64,000 nucleotides of DNA from Gammaproteobacteria bacterium (GTDB lineage: Bacteria > Pseudomonadota > Gammaproteobacteria > DSM-16500), in contig JAJPJI010000034.1 in the NCBI GenBank assembly GCA_021324305.1, positions 1 through 64,000 of the forward strand. The letters are read 5' to 3'. Both the position numbers and the translations under genes were made by a program. Shown piece by piece: positions 15,451-24,296 of this stretch (positions are counted from its first letter, which is position 1; each line of letters opens with the position of its first letter). The notes beneath the pieces are model-generated. The model did not search any database, was not told the origin of the DNA, and was given only the letters and a program-made list of their open reading frames with translations.

Positions 15451-18096
15451 TCAGACTTTCATGTGATGATGGGTGATTTGCTGGGGTTGTTTTTTATCTA
15501 TATCAAAGTGTTTTAAAATGCTATCTCTGATTTTACCGCGGTCTGGGTGCGCAAATATTCCGCCGGATACCAGGGTTGATTGATGCACATGTTCTGTCTT
15601 GTCAAAGAACAAGGCCAGTCTTGACTGATTGTTGTCTTGCATGAGGTTCATATAATCACTGATTTTTTGCTTTTGTGCTTCCGACATGGGTTGATGTCTA
15701 TGCTGATATCCGGAAATGAAATCAATAAACGCATTTTTAATCGCGGTAATATTTTCCTCGATCAGCTTGGCATTGCTGATATTTGCTGCAGGAGGCAAGG
15801 CAAGCAGCATATGCATCGCTATATCCCACCGGGCGGGATTTTCCCTGAGTGATTGCTGGAGTAATTCGGTTTTTTCCTTTTCGTTCAGGCTATTCACGTC
15901 AGCGCCGCCTTTGAGTAGCGCGGAGATGATAGTGAGGCTTAATTTATCTGCGACTGCTATGCTTAACAGTGATGGATTTGAGTGGTCCAGGTTGGGATCG
16001 GCGCCTTTGTCTATGAGTATGCTTACGACATTTTCAGTATTAATAGGTTCAGTATGAGGTGAGTGAGGGTCAAACCCAACAATAACGGAGTCATCGAAAC
16101 GCCGGCTGCTAATGAGTGCGGCACCCAGTGGTGTGACGCCGCGAACAGTCTGGTTTACATCGGCGCCATGTTCACACAGTAGTTTGACAATATCTGACCG
16201 GCCAAGATCGGCAGCAATGTGCAGTGGACTTTCACCGCGTTTGTTCTGTGCATTAATAGCAGACTGGCTGCCTGGTGCAGATAATAAGGCTTCAATATGG
16301 CTTAATTGACAGCCAGAGAATCCGCCGCTTTTGAAAGCCGCGTGTAGCGGAGTTTGCAAGCCTTCTCCCTGATATCCGATATCTGCACCTTGTTTGATTA
16401 ATATCCTGGCAAGCTCGCTGCGTCCTTCTTCTGCCGCATGTAATAGTAATACTGATAAAATTGGCGCATTATTCTTCAAGCGTATCGCTTTTAATTTCGC
16501 CACAAATTGTTCTTCCCCTGATTGCGCCAACAATGAATCCATCATGGCTATAATTGTCGTGTGTTTTCTATTTTCAATAGCAATCGAGAATGGTGTTGCA
16601 CCATTCTTGTTTTGATGACAAGGGTCGGCGCCATGTTCTATCAACTGGCTCACAATTCTTTCATTATCCATGGTATCCGTGTCATGCAATATTGAATTTC
16701 CGGTTGCTGGATCGATGAATTTGCTATTTGCTCCATTCTCGATTAATTGATCAACGGCTGCTTCCAGGCCATGGGCTGCCGCAACGGCAAGAGGAGTGAT
16801 ACCGAATTCCGTTACGTGATTAACGTCTGCATTTTGTTCGATTAGCACCTGAATAACATCTTCATTCTCAAGGATGGACGGGTTGTGCAATAGTCGGGAT
16901 TTCTCATTTATCAATTCGTTGTCCTTGTCATTTGCAAGCAGATTCCTTACTGCATCAACATCGTTATTTTCAGCTGCAGTTACTAATCTATGCTTGATTC
17001 CGGTTGTTTCGCTGATGCGTGAATCCAGGTCTTTTCTGGCGCTGTCATGCAAGCTGGCTGAGGTGCGGATTTCGATAAGCTTCAATTTTTCCTTTACAGA
17101 CAAATCGCTTACGTCGGCGCCCAGTTTTATCAATCCTTCAATGATGCCAATATTCTTGTTTGTATTTATGGCGGTGGCTAACAAGGTCTCTCCGTTGTAT
17201 TTTGTATGAATGGATAATCCCAGTTGACCCAGTGTGACAGGCGGTTGATCGGGTGATGAAATAACACGTGATTCCAATGCTATGATGCGCTTTATCACAT
17301 CAACCTGTTCATTTTTCAGGGCCGCAAACATGTTTTCAATCAATTTATCCCTGATTTCCGTTACGCTTAATTGCTGGAACTTCTTTTCCTGCTCGATGTT
17401 GTCGGCAAAGTTTTTCAAAATGCTGTGAACGTCATTTTCCTGATGAGTGAGTACTTCTGATTCGAGCTGTTCAACCACCTGCGAGATTAATCTTTGAGTT
17501 ATTTCTCCCGGGATTGATCGTTCAATATGAATCATGGTGTCATAATTGACCAGAAGGAAAAGTTCGTCATATTGGAATGCAAATTTATTTTGCGAAAAAG
17601 ATTTGTTTCTGAATTCACTCAGCAGATATTTATTGTGCCGGTCGTTTGGGTCGCCTTTGAATATTCCAAATCCGGCTATATAGCCATTGGCAGCCCCTTT
17701 GTGTCCTTTCTCGATCAGTTTAAGTCCATCCATGTGGACTTGACCCGTGTTTTTGCCTAGCGGTTCATTTGATATAACCACATAATTTTTTTGTTTTTTA
17801 CCTTCCCCATATAAAAAATCATCTCTGGCTTTTTTATCGTCCTTGTTATAGGCGGGAACAAGATCCACTTCGCCGGTTTGCAAGTCAATGAATCCAACGT
17901 ATCCCTGTCCTGGCTTGCCCATTTTATATAATTCAATCGACCGCTTGCTAAGCTTAAGAGGAACATCGCCATTTTGTAATTTTTCCAAAAATGCGATCCG
18001 CTCTTTCTTTGTGCTCTCATCAAGCCTGTCAAATTCAGGAGTGCTTAGTGCCTTGAAATCGAAAATCTTGCGTTTTTCCAGGTCTTGTCGCTGCAT
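15451..18096 (-). CDS. Large ankyrin-repeat protein, candidate Dot/Icm effector
   Basis: The 881-residue protein has about 270 N-terminal residues of no recognised fold and a central ankyrin-repeat solenoid from about residue 300 to 760. Typical repeat cores include GITPLAVAAAHG, GESPLHIAADLGRSDIVKLL and GVTPLGAAL, with LIKLGADV/LIENGAN/LLCEHGADVN hairpins. A roughly 110-residue helical C-terminal region follows. There is no signal peptide or membrane span, so it is cytosolic or translocated. Ankyrin proteins are frequent Dot/Icm effectors in Legionella and Coxiella, and the gene lies between Dot/Icm blocks; effector status is inference. Start ATG at 18096 has GAAGAGG 9 nt upstream. An unusual 22-bp tandem repeat precedes it. 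Confidence 0.85.
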   Translation of the reverse strand: MQRQDLEKRKIFDFKALSTPEFDRLDESTKKERIAFLEKLQNGDVPLKLSKRSIELYKMGKPGQGYVGFIDLQTGEVDLVPAYNKDDKKARDDFLYGEGKKQKNYVVISNEPLGKNTGQVHMDGLKLIEKGHKGAANGYIAGFGIFKGDPNDRHNKYLLSEFRNKSFSQNKFAFQYDELFLLVNYDTMIHIERSIPGEITQRLISQVVEQLESEVLTHQENDVHSILKNFADNIEQEKKFQQLSVTEIRDKLIENMFAALKNEQVDVIKRIIALESRVISSPDQPPVTLGQLGLSIHTKYNGETLLATAINTNKNIGIIEGLIKLGADVSDLSVKEKLKLIEIRTSASLHDSARKDLDSRISETTGIKHRLVTAAENNDVDAVRNLLANDKDNELINEKSRLLHNPSILENEDVIQVLIEQNADVNHVTEFGITPLAVAAAHGLEAAVDQLIENGANSKFIDPATGNSILHDTDTMDNERIVSQLIEHGADPCHQNKNGATPFSIAIENRKHTTIIAMMDSLLAQSGEEQFVAKLKAIRLKNNAPILSVLLLHAAEEGRSELARILIKQGADIGYQGEGLQTPLHAAFKSGGFSGCQLSHIEALLSAPGSQSAINAQNKRGESPLHIAADLGRSDIVKLLCEHGADVNQTVRGVTPLGAALISSRRFDDSVIVGFDPHSPHTEPINTENVVSILIDKGADPNLDHSNPSLLSIAVADKLSLTIISALLKGGADVNSLNEKEKTELLQQSLRENPARWDIAMHMLLALPPAANISNAKLIEENITAIKNAFIDFISGYQHRHQPMSEAQKQKISDYMNLMQDNNQSRLALFFDKTEHVHQSTLVSGGIFAHPDRGKIRDSILKHFDIDKKQPQQITHHHMKV

Positions 18097-18141
18097 AAAT
18101 CATGCCTCTTCACCCCGGTCGATTTGTGATCTGATAAAAAG

Positions 18142-18179
18142 GTACCCATACAAAAAGTATAGTGTACCCATGCAAAAAG
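18142..18179 (-). promoter_or_regulatory. Tandem direct repeat upstream of the ankyrin gene, possible operator
   Basis: On the minus strand CTTTTTGCATGGGTAC and CTTTTTGTATGGGTAC occur with a 22-nt period (15 of 16 identical), about 45-85 nt before the ankyrin-gene ATG. Two near-identical sites on the same face of the helix, two turns apart, are typical of a dimeric regulator binding head-to-tail. No named regulator site is recognised. Confidence 0.45.
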
Positions 18180-18261
18180 AAGGGCTCGTCAGGATAGCGC
18201 TATGCGCTTGTTTTTTAATGTTAATTAAAAGACACGATGTTGCAGGAAGCGTGGAAGAGAC

Positions 18262-18288
18262 GGCGATCGTGATTGGGGATCGATCGCC
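18262..18288 (-). terminator. Hairpin downstream of the dienelactone-hydrolase gene
   Basis: GGCGATCG-11 nt-CGATCGCC forms an 8-bp stem lying 55 nt downstream of the minus-strand hydrolase stop. It has no U-tract, so the call as a terminator is weak. Confidence 0.25.
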
Positions 18289-18342
18289 AGAAATCGGTGC
18301 TGCTGGGGGTGGAGCAGGATCGGATAGTGTGATCTTCAGTCG

Positions 18343-19059
18343 TTATGCAAATACTTCCTTGAAGAATTCCTTCATCGCTATCCATGACCTGGCATCAGCA
18401 TGTTTTTCATAAACTGTGCCAAACCCAGGATCATTGGCTTGGGGGTTGGTGAACGCATGCATGGCGTTTCCATACATGGTTAATTGCCAATCGACTTTTG
18501 CGTGAGTCATCTCTTGTCCGAATGTCATAACATGGTCAGAAGTGACCATGGGATCATCAAATCCATGCAACGCTAATATTTTTGCCTTGATGGGGTGTTT
18601 CGGCGTGTTTTCTGGTGCGTGCAGCAAGCCATGAAAACTGACCACGCCTTTCACATCAGCGCCGCTGCGAGCGAGATCAAGTGCGCACAGGCCGCCGAAG
18701 CAAAACCCGATCGCGCCAAGCCTGGCCGGATCCACCTGCTCAAGTTTTTTAAGTGTGTTCAATGCTGCAAGAATGCGTGTCTGCAGTTTCATGCGGTCAT
18801 TTATCAATGGAGACATCAATGCTGTTTTTTCTTCTTTTGTATTTCCAATTTTACCTTTGCCATACATGTCCAGGGCAAAACCTGCATACCCTAATTCCGC
18901 AAGTCTGTCAGCTTTATTGCATGCGAATTCATTTTTTCCGGACCAGTCGTGCACAACCAGGACGGCTGGTCGTTTACCCTGGATTTTTTCGTCGTAAGAA
19001 TAATATCCTTCCAAAATGACATCGCCGTCTCGATATTCAATTTTTTGTGTTTTAATCAC
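18343..19059 (-). CDS. Dienelactone hydrolase family protein
   Basis: The 238-residue alpha/beta hydrolase of the DLH family has the oxyanion region PAVLVVHDWSG near residues 32-42, the nucleophile elbow GFCFGG (Cys at about residue 119) and LHGFDDPMV around the acidic residue. The catalytic His is in GNAMHAFTN near the C terminus. A Cys nucleophile is the hallmark of dienelactone hydrolases, as opposed to Ser in most relatives. The true substrate is unknown. No partner genes for aromatic degradation are nearby, so a general esterase or lactonase role is more likely. Confidence 0.82.
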   Translation of the reverse strand: MIKTQKIEYRDGDVILEGYYSYDEKIQGKRPAVLVVHDWSGKNEFACNKADRLAELGYAGFALDMYGKGKIGNTKEEKTALMSPLINDRMKLQTRILAALNTLKKLEQVDPARLGAIGFCFGGLCALDLARSGADVKGVVSFHGLLHAPENTPKHPIKAKILALHGFDDPMVTSDHVMTFGQEMTHAKVDWQLTMYGNAMHAFTNPQANDPGFGTVYEKHADARSWIAMKEFFKEVFA

Positions 19060-19182
19060 GTGTAAAATCTCCCGGATATGGTTGGTTTTGCCTATGAAGA
19101 CTGTTCAGGGTTGCTCATGAAGGCTTTGCTTGTTCCATGGATGCCGCAATGAAAACAGTCACCAAGGGAAAACATTCTTCTA

Positions 19183-22100
19183 TTACGCTTTCTCATCTGT
19201 CAATTGTTGTGGCAAACGGAAATGCCGCATATTGAGAGACAGGAAAGGGTTATACTGGCTGTCGGTGTATAAAATATACTTTACCGGATGCTCATTCAAT
19301 GAAAGATTTATCAGGATTTCTTTCTTTGAAATCATGCTTTCAAATGACTGGCTGACAAGCTTGAACCATCCCCAGTTGCCCGGGTAATTTCTCGTTAATG
19401 TCTGCTTGTTTGCCATGGTCATCTGAAGGCTGGTCATTTTTGTGAAATTATTGCTGGGCCAGGAGATGATATGGGTGTTTTTCAGGTTGGTATTATCATC
19501 AATGAATTGTTTATCATTGATGCTCAATCTGACTTTTTTGATCAGTTTGCCAAATTTGTATGGCTGTAAAGAGAACTGCACAAAGAGTTTATTATCTCCA
19601 TTTGGAAAAAATGCATGATTGATGCGCATTGCATGCTGGATTTGACGCAGGGTTTCTTCAGAAAAAGGAAGCACCTCATTGTCCAGTTTTTTCCAATGCC
19701 ACTCAGGAGCTGATGTGTCTATGAATGGACGCAGGATAGTGTTGTAAAACGTGGTTACCACTCCGGAATTGCCAAAGAATGAAGTGAATTTTTGAATGTC
19801 GACTTCCCGGTCCGAATTTGAACTAAAGGGATAGTGGTTGGATATGTCAGCCTGATAATAATGGATGACTTTGTTTTGCCAGGAAGTATCAATGTAATGC
19901 CCTGCATCCTGCATCAGAAAATTCCAGCTGTCGTTAGCGATTTTATCCAGCCAGTTTTTAATCGGTTCCGGGCTTTTTTCAGCTACCAGGCGTAACTGTG
20001 TAATGGCATCCGGTGTTCCATGCCCCAGCATTCTATTCGACACAAGATCAAACGCCGCCTTTTTCTCATTGGCGGATCCAATAACAGATTGTAAATATTG
20101 ATGAAGTCCCTGGAGGCTGGCGAAGATTTCATAGAGCTGATTTTGTGATTCGGTATTTTTTTCGACAAGCAGTCCAAGGCTTTGCAGTTTGGGGCTGGAT
20201 GATGCAATGGGTTCAAAATAGGTATTGTCATGTAGTGTCTGCAATAATTCCAGCAGAGGTGAGTCGCTGCTGATCAGTTTGCGAATCATATTGTCAGTTT
20301 GGACCAGATTGCCTGGAGTCGTCAGATGGATATTTGCCAGCAGGCTTTCCCAGACATCGACGTAATTGTTTACATAAGCTGTGCGTAACTGTTCAACAAG
20401 AGGTGCAGCAAGAGCTGAGTTCCTGCTCATTCCGGAATCATCTCCCAGTACCCAGTTGCCAGAGGTTGCTTCCTGTGCAGCAACAGCGGCATCCTGGGAA
20501 ACAACGGTGGCGAATGCTTTGGCTGTAAACATGGCTGGGACCTGATTGGTTACCTGGGCGGTGAAGATGGTGATTTGGTTATTGCTGGTACCAATATTGA
20601 TTTCACTTGCTGCGTTATTACTGTCTATGTTTTTTAATATGATGTAACTCAGTTTCAATCCTGGAAGAGAAGAAAGATATTTACGTGTCTCGTCCACAGT
20701 TTTCGTATTGAGAGTGATAGGACTCCAGGTTGAGTTTAATGCATTGTTGACATGGACAATGAGATCGCTGCTCTCGCTTCCCTGCAGAGTTTTCGGCAAT
20801 ATCTTGTGGAAGGTGGAAGAGACATAGGCAGCATCAAAATGTGAAGGATCGCCTATTTCAATATAGGCTTTTAATACAGAATACACATCGTCGGCATTTT
20901 TATTGATCGGAGTTTGCAGATAGTATTCAAAATAATTTTTGATCTCTGGTATGAGAATGGTTCGTAATGCCTGCTGATAGACCTCATTGGTTTTTTGCTG
21001 GGATTTGTACGAGTAGAAGGATAGCAGGTGTGACAGATCGAATTTGAATCCGCTTTCCCTGATGGCATGATGCAATGTGTTCAGGAATCTGATTGTTCCG
21101 GCCAGATGTTCGTCGGGATCCTGAATTTGCGCGATGCGGAGCTGGTAATCAGAAATGTTGTTTTGTATCGCATAGGCCTGGTTCACGCCTTTCTGGAAAT
21201 CCTTGCCCAGCATGACTGCAGCCAACACGATCAGGCTCGCGGAAGCGGCATAGGCGGTACGGCGTTTCCATAGGACTGCCTGGCCTGGGAGAGCATGTTC
21301 AACATGGGTATACCCAATGCCGTGAGTGAAGAATTGCTTGATAAAGTAGGCACGTGAAGCAAGCGTTGGTTCCTTGAAGATTTGTATCGCGCGAGCTGTG
21401 TTGTTGAGAGGTTGATCGAGAATATTTCCTTCTGTTTCTGGTTTAGGCTGCAAAGCACTGGTTAGGTAAATACCTTGAAGTGCGAGGTCAAGGCGTGCGG
21501 CTTGCAGCTTTTTGATAAAATCGATCAGGAATTCTTTTACCCGCTCAACCTGAAGCGGAAAATCCTTGATATAGGGTCTGGCCATGGGATTACGCTCCTG
21601 ATGGAGACGCCAGATCAGTTGATCATTCAATTTCTTGATAAGAGCGTTGAACCGGGCGATGAACATGTCGGCGATTTTATCGCCTTCCTTTAGGGCGGGA
21701 AATGTGATGCCCCAGGCCTGGGATGTTTCCTCATTGCTGGATTCTGCAAAAAATTCGGAAAAGCCTGGCAGCAAGTCGCATTTTGTGATGATGATCTGGC
21801 ATGAAATTGGATGATGGAAAGTTTTTTGTATCTCGTGCATGCGCTGAAAAATGTCGCGCAATATCAGCTGGTATTCCTTGGAATCGAGTTTCATGATTTC
21901 AGCAGCAGGAAGCGTAACGATTATGCCGTTAATTCCATTTTTTCCACGCTGCTTTCTGATTAGACGCAGGAAAAACTGCCATACGACAGGATAGGCGTTG
22001 AAAGCCTGGTTTGAATTTTTGCTGTCCTCTGAATTCAAGAGATATTTGCCTGGTACGTCAATAATGCTGGTTTCGCGGGTGATCCACCAGTCGCAGTTCT

Positions 22101-22614
22101 CGGATGGGCTGATATTCAGCAAGTCCTGATTTTGAAACTGCTTTTGCAAAATGAAATTGACGCCGGAACTGGCTAGCAGAGTTGTTTTGCCAGAACCGGG
22201 CGGGCCAATTAACAGATACCAGGGCAGGTCACTCAGATTCACTGTCCGGCCGTGTCTGGAAATGGTGGTTTTCTTCAGGAATTGCAATGCGCCCTGGAAA
22301 CGGCTTTGTACCTCCTGAAGTTTTTTGCGGATTCTTGAGTCCTTATGCATGAAAGGATTGGGTGCATCCAGGTCGATGATGAGGAATTTGAGCAGCCAGG
22401 CCAGGAAGATAGACAGGATGATGTAAATTCTCTTGTCTGTTTGAGCCAGGGGAGCGAATGATCCCAGTCTGAGATATGGCCCTGTTAGCCAGATAACTTC
22501 ACCAAGTAAGACGATAATTCCTATTGATACAAGTGAATTTGAATAAATCTCATCTTTCTGAAGTTTCGTGAGAAACCGGGTTTTCAAATTGTGATAAGTT
22601 TTTATAAGCTTCAT
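19183..22614 (-). CDS. icmF: Dot/Icm inner-membrane protein IcmF
   Basis: The 1143-residue IcmF/TssM-family protein has two N-terminal membrane spans at about residues 26-46 and 63-80. A cytosolic P-loop domain follows (GPPGSGKTTLL at 137-147), then a third span at about 452-472, then a long periplasmic part. IcmF with DotU stabilises the type IVB core complex and helps target it to the pole. The start overlaps the end of dotU by 65 nt. No VgrG, Hcp or TssB/C genes are nearby, which argues against a type VI system. Here icmF and dotU lie on the opposite strand from, and about 5 kb away from, dotO. Confidence 0.92.
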   Translation of the reverse strand: MKLIKTYHNLKTRFLTKLQKDEIYSNSLVSIGIIVLLGEVIWLTGPYLRLGSFAPLAQTDKRIYIILSIFLAWLLKFLIIDLDAPNPFMHKDSRIRKKLQEVQSRFQGALQFLKKTTISRHGRTVNLSDLPWYLLIGPPGSGKTTLLASSGVNFILQKQFQNQDLLNISPSENCDWWITRETSIIDVPGKYLLNSEDSKNSNQAFNAYPVVWQFFLRLIRKQRGKNGINGIIVTLPAAEIMKLDSKEYQLILRDIFQRMHEIQKTFHHPISCQIIITKCDLLPGFSEFFAESSNEETSQAWGITFPALKEGDKIADMFIARFNALIKKLNDQLIWRLHQERNPMARPYIKDFPLQVERVKEFLIDFIKKLQAARLDLALQGIYLTSALQPKPETEGNILDQPLNNTARAIQIFKEPTLASRAYFIKQFFTHGIGYTHVEHALPGQAVLWKRRTAYAASASLIVLAAVMLGKDFQKGVNQAYAIQNNISDYQLRIAQIQDPDEHLAGTIRFLNTLHHAIRESGFKFDLSHLLSFYSYKSQQKTNEVYQQALRTILIPEIKNYFEYYLQTPINKNADDVYSVLKAYIEIGDPSHFDAAYVSSTFHKILPKTLQGSESSDLIVHVNNALNSTWSPITLNTKTVDETRKYLSSLPGLKLSYIILKNIDSNNAASEINIGTSNNQITIFTAQVTNQVPAMFTAKAFATVVSQDAAVAAQEATSGNWVLGDDSGMSRNSALAAPLVEQLRTAYVNNYVDVWESLLANIHLTTPGNLVQTDNMIRKLISSDSPLLELLQTLHDNTYFEPIASSSPKLQSLGLLVEKNTESQNQLYEIFASLQGLHQYLQSVIGSANEKKAAFDLVSNRMLGHGTPDAITQLRLVAEKSPEPIKNWLDKIANDSWNFLMQDAGHYIDTSWQNKVIHYYQADISNHYPFSSNSDREVDIQKFTSFFGNSGVVTTFYNTILRPFIDTSAPEWHWKKLDNEVLPFSEETLRQIQHAMRINHAFFPNGDNKLFVQFSLQPYKFGKLIKKVRLSINDKQFIDDNTNLKNTHIISWPSNNFTKMTSLQMTMANKQTLTRNYPGNWGWFKLVSQSFESMISKKEILINLSLNEHPVKYILYTDSQYNPFLSLNMRHFRLPQQLTDEKA

Positions 22615-23485
22615 TCGACATTACATCCATTAAATAGCCCAAGCTTACGAATATAGTCATGATAATGCAGGCAGTGACAACAAAAATAAAGGAGAATGAT
22701 GCTTTGCGCTGTGAGGCAGCCCTGGCAGAGGGTTTAACAGCCTTGAGAGGTGTGGGTGACAGAATCTTGCTGAAATTGCCGCGATAAGCTCGGATGTGTT
22801 TATAAAGATTATTGGTTATTTGCTCAAGCTGGTACTGGCTGTGTTCAGTTGTCCGGTATTGGCCTTTGTATCCCAGACTTAAACAAAAGTACATGAGTTC
22901 CATCAGGTCGATGTAAAGCGCAGGTTCCTTGATTGCACGCTCCATGATAGTGAAAAACTTATCTTGATGTTGAGTGTCCTGGTTAAATGCGGCAAGCAGG
23001 GAGTGAGAATCCCACTGGCCTTGGCTTCCCCAGGGTGTATTGGAAATGATTTCATCAATCGTGGCGCAAAGAATATAGCGGCAAACAATGATATATTCCG
23101 TGCTATAACCATGATTTTTGACAGCTTCCTGGAAGGTATTGATTTCTTGGACCAACTCAGTCTGGAGTTTGTTCAGCTGTCGGTATGACTTGAGATTCTT
23201 CAGTTTGCCAATCACTGAAAAAAGATACCCCGCCGCGTCTACAATAGGATTCAAGCCAGCTTTCGGATTATGTGTGACATTGCGGCTTGGCAACAGAAAC
23301 TGCGAATTTGAATTGAGGTTTTGGACTTTGCTGATGGAGCCATCATTTTCATGGCCAGATTGGGCGCTCTCCACTGCGAGGCTCAGTGAATGATCTTCCT
23401 TTGCTGTCTGGTTAAACGTCGCGTTCATCCTGCGTATCCCTTGTTTAATTGTTGCTTGCTCTAGCTTTCTCCCCAGCCTGATCAT
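22550..23485 (-). CDS. dotU: Dot/Icm protein DotU (IcmH)
   Basis: The 311-residue DotU/TssL-family protein has a cytosolic helical domain with the hallmark segments CATIDEIISNTPWG and FCLSLGYKGQYR. A single C-terminal membrane span at about residues 268-290 makes it tail-anchored. It partners with IcmF. There is an N-terminal extension of about 75 polar residues before the conserved domain. The 3' end overlaps icmF by 65 nt, so the pair is almost certainly co-translated. Confidence 0.9.
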   Translation of the reverse strand: MIRLGRKLEQATIKQGIRRMNATFNQTAKEDHSLSLAVESAQSGHENDGSISKVQNLNSNSQFLLPSRNVTHNPKAGLNPIVDAAGYLFSVIGKLKNLKSYRQLNKLQTELVQEINTFQEAVKNHGYSTEYIIVCRYILCATIDEIISNTPWGSQGQWDSHSLLAAFNQDTQHQDKFFTIMERAIKEPALYIDLMELMYFCLSLGYKGQYRTTEHSQYQLEQITNNLYKHIRAYRGNFSKILSPTPLKAVKPSARAASQRKASFSFIFVVTACIIMTIFVSLGYLMDVMSNEAYKNLSQFENPVSHETSER

Positions 23486-23650
23486 TTTCCCAGAATGAAT
23501 CTGTAATTCGCGACATTATACACAAACAAACATAATCAAAGAAGCGGGGAGTGAGGCTTGCAGGTGAACCGCAGGATGATTTGCATGGATGGCGTGTCTT
23601 GCGTTTGTGACACAAAAACCTGGTGTTTTGATATGAAAATTTGATGTGGA

Positions 23651-23690
23651 AAAAATAATAATCCCGTGGATAAACCACGGGATTGGGTGT
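23651..23690 (-). terminator. Rho-independent terminator after fis
   Basis: On the minus strand AATCCCGTGG-5 nt-CCACGGGATT forms a perfect 10-bp stem 22 nt after the fis stop. It is followed by ATTATTTTTTCC, a U-rich tract. Confidence 0.8.
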
Positions 23691-23705
23691 TTTTTGATTG
23701 CGGAA

Positions 23706-24020
23706 TTAGTCTAGCAAACCGTACATTTTGAGTTTCTTTCTCAAAGTACCGCGGCTGAGTCCGAGAACGATGGCCGCACGAGATTGGTTGCCCTTGGTAT
23801 ATTCCATCACTGCTTCCATTAAGGGAGCTTCGACTTCTGCCAGGATCAATTCGTACAAGTTGCTTGGCAGTTGGCCTTTCAAATGAGAAATGTAATTCTC
23901 AAGAGCTTGCCTGACGCTGTCATGCAACGGTTGGTTTTTTTGAGTCAGTTCAAATGACGATTGTATTTTTTCTAAAGTTTCAGTAGTCATAAATTCCCTC
24001 AGTTTCCCGGGATCGTTCAT
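23706..24020 (-). CDS. fis: DNA-binding protein Fis
   Basis: The 104-residue protein has a Fis C-terminal helix-turn-helix ([22 protein letters not shown]) and a helical dimerisation region. Fis is a nucleoid-associated regulator of rRNA operons and many other genes. In gammaproteobacteria fis usually follows dusB; here it stands alone between dotU and an unknown gene with its own terminator. In Legionella, Fis paralogues are established repressors of Dot/Icm effector genes. Whether this copy plays that part is inference. The gap 24021-24296 is AT-rich with a TATAAT at 24245; I see no further gene there. Confidence 0.88.
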   Translation of the reverse strand: MNDPGKLREFMTTETLEKIQSSFELTQKNQPLHDSVRQALENYISHLKGQLPSNLYELILAEVEAPLMEAVMEYTKGNQSRAAIVLGLSRGTLRKKLKMYGLLD

Positions 24021-24296
24021 AATACAGCAAGTATTCTAACCATTGTTCTTTGTTTTATCAATCATTTTTTGCACATTCTATCAGCTTTTCCTTAACCTTT
24101 TCTTTAAAGTAAGATGATGCTTGATGAAGCACCAGGTATTTCGGGCTTCTTGCTTGTGATAGTCCTTGTCGATTTAAACAGACCTGATGTGGAATACGGA
24201 AAAATAGTCAATTAATTCATATAATTAAGAATTTTTAACTATTTTATAATAACTGATGACAGTTATTATCCGTGTTATTTAGCAAAAGTTCAAACG

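Noticed and set aside
19183-23485. icmF-dotU pair as part of a type VI secretion system
   Set aside because: No hcp, vgrG, tssB/C or clpV in the window and the pair lies beside Dot/Icm genes.
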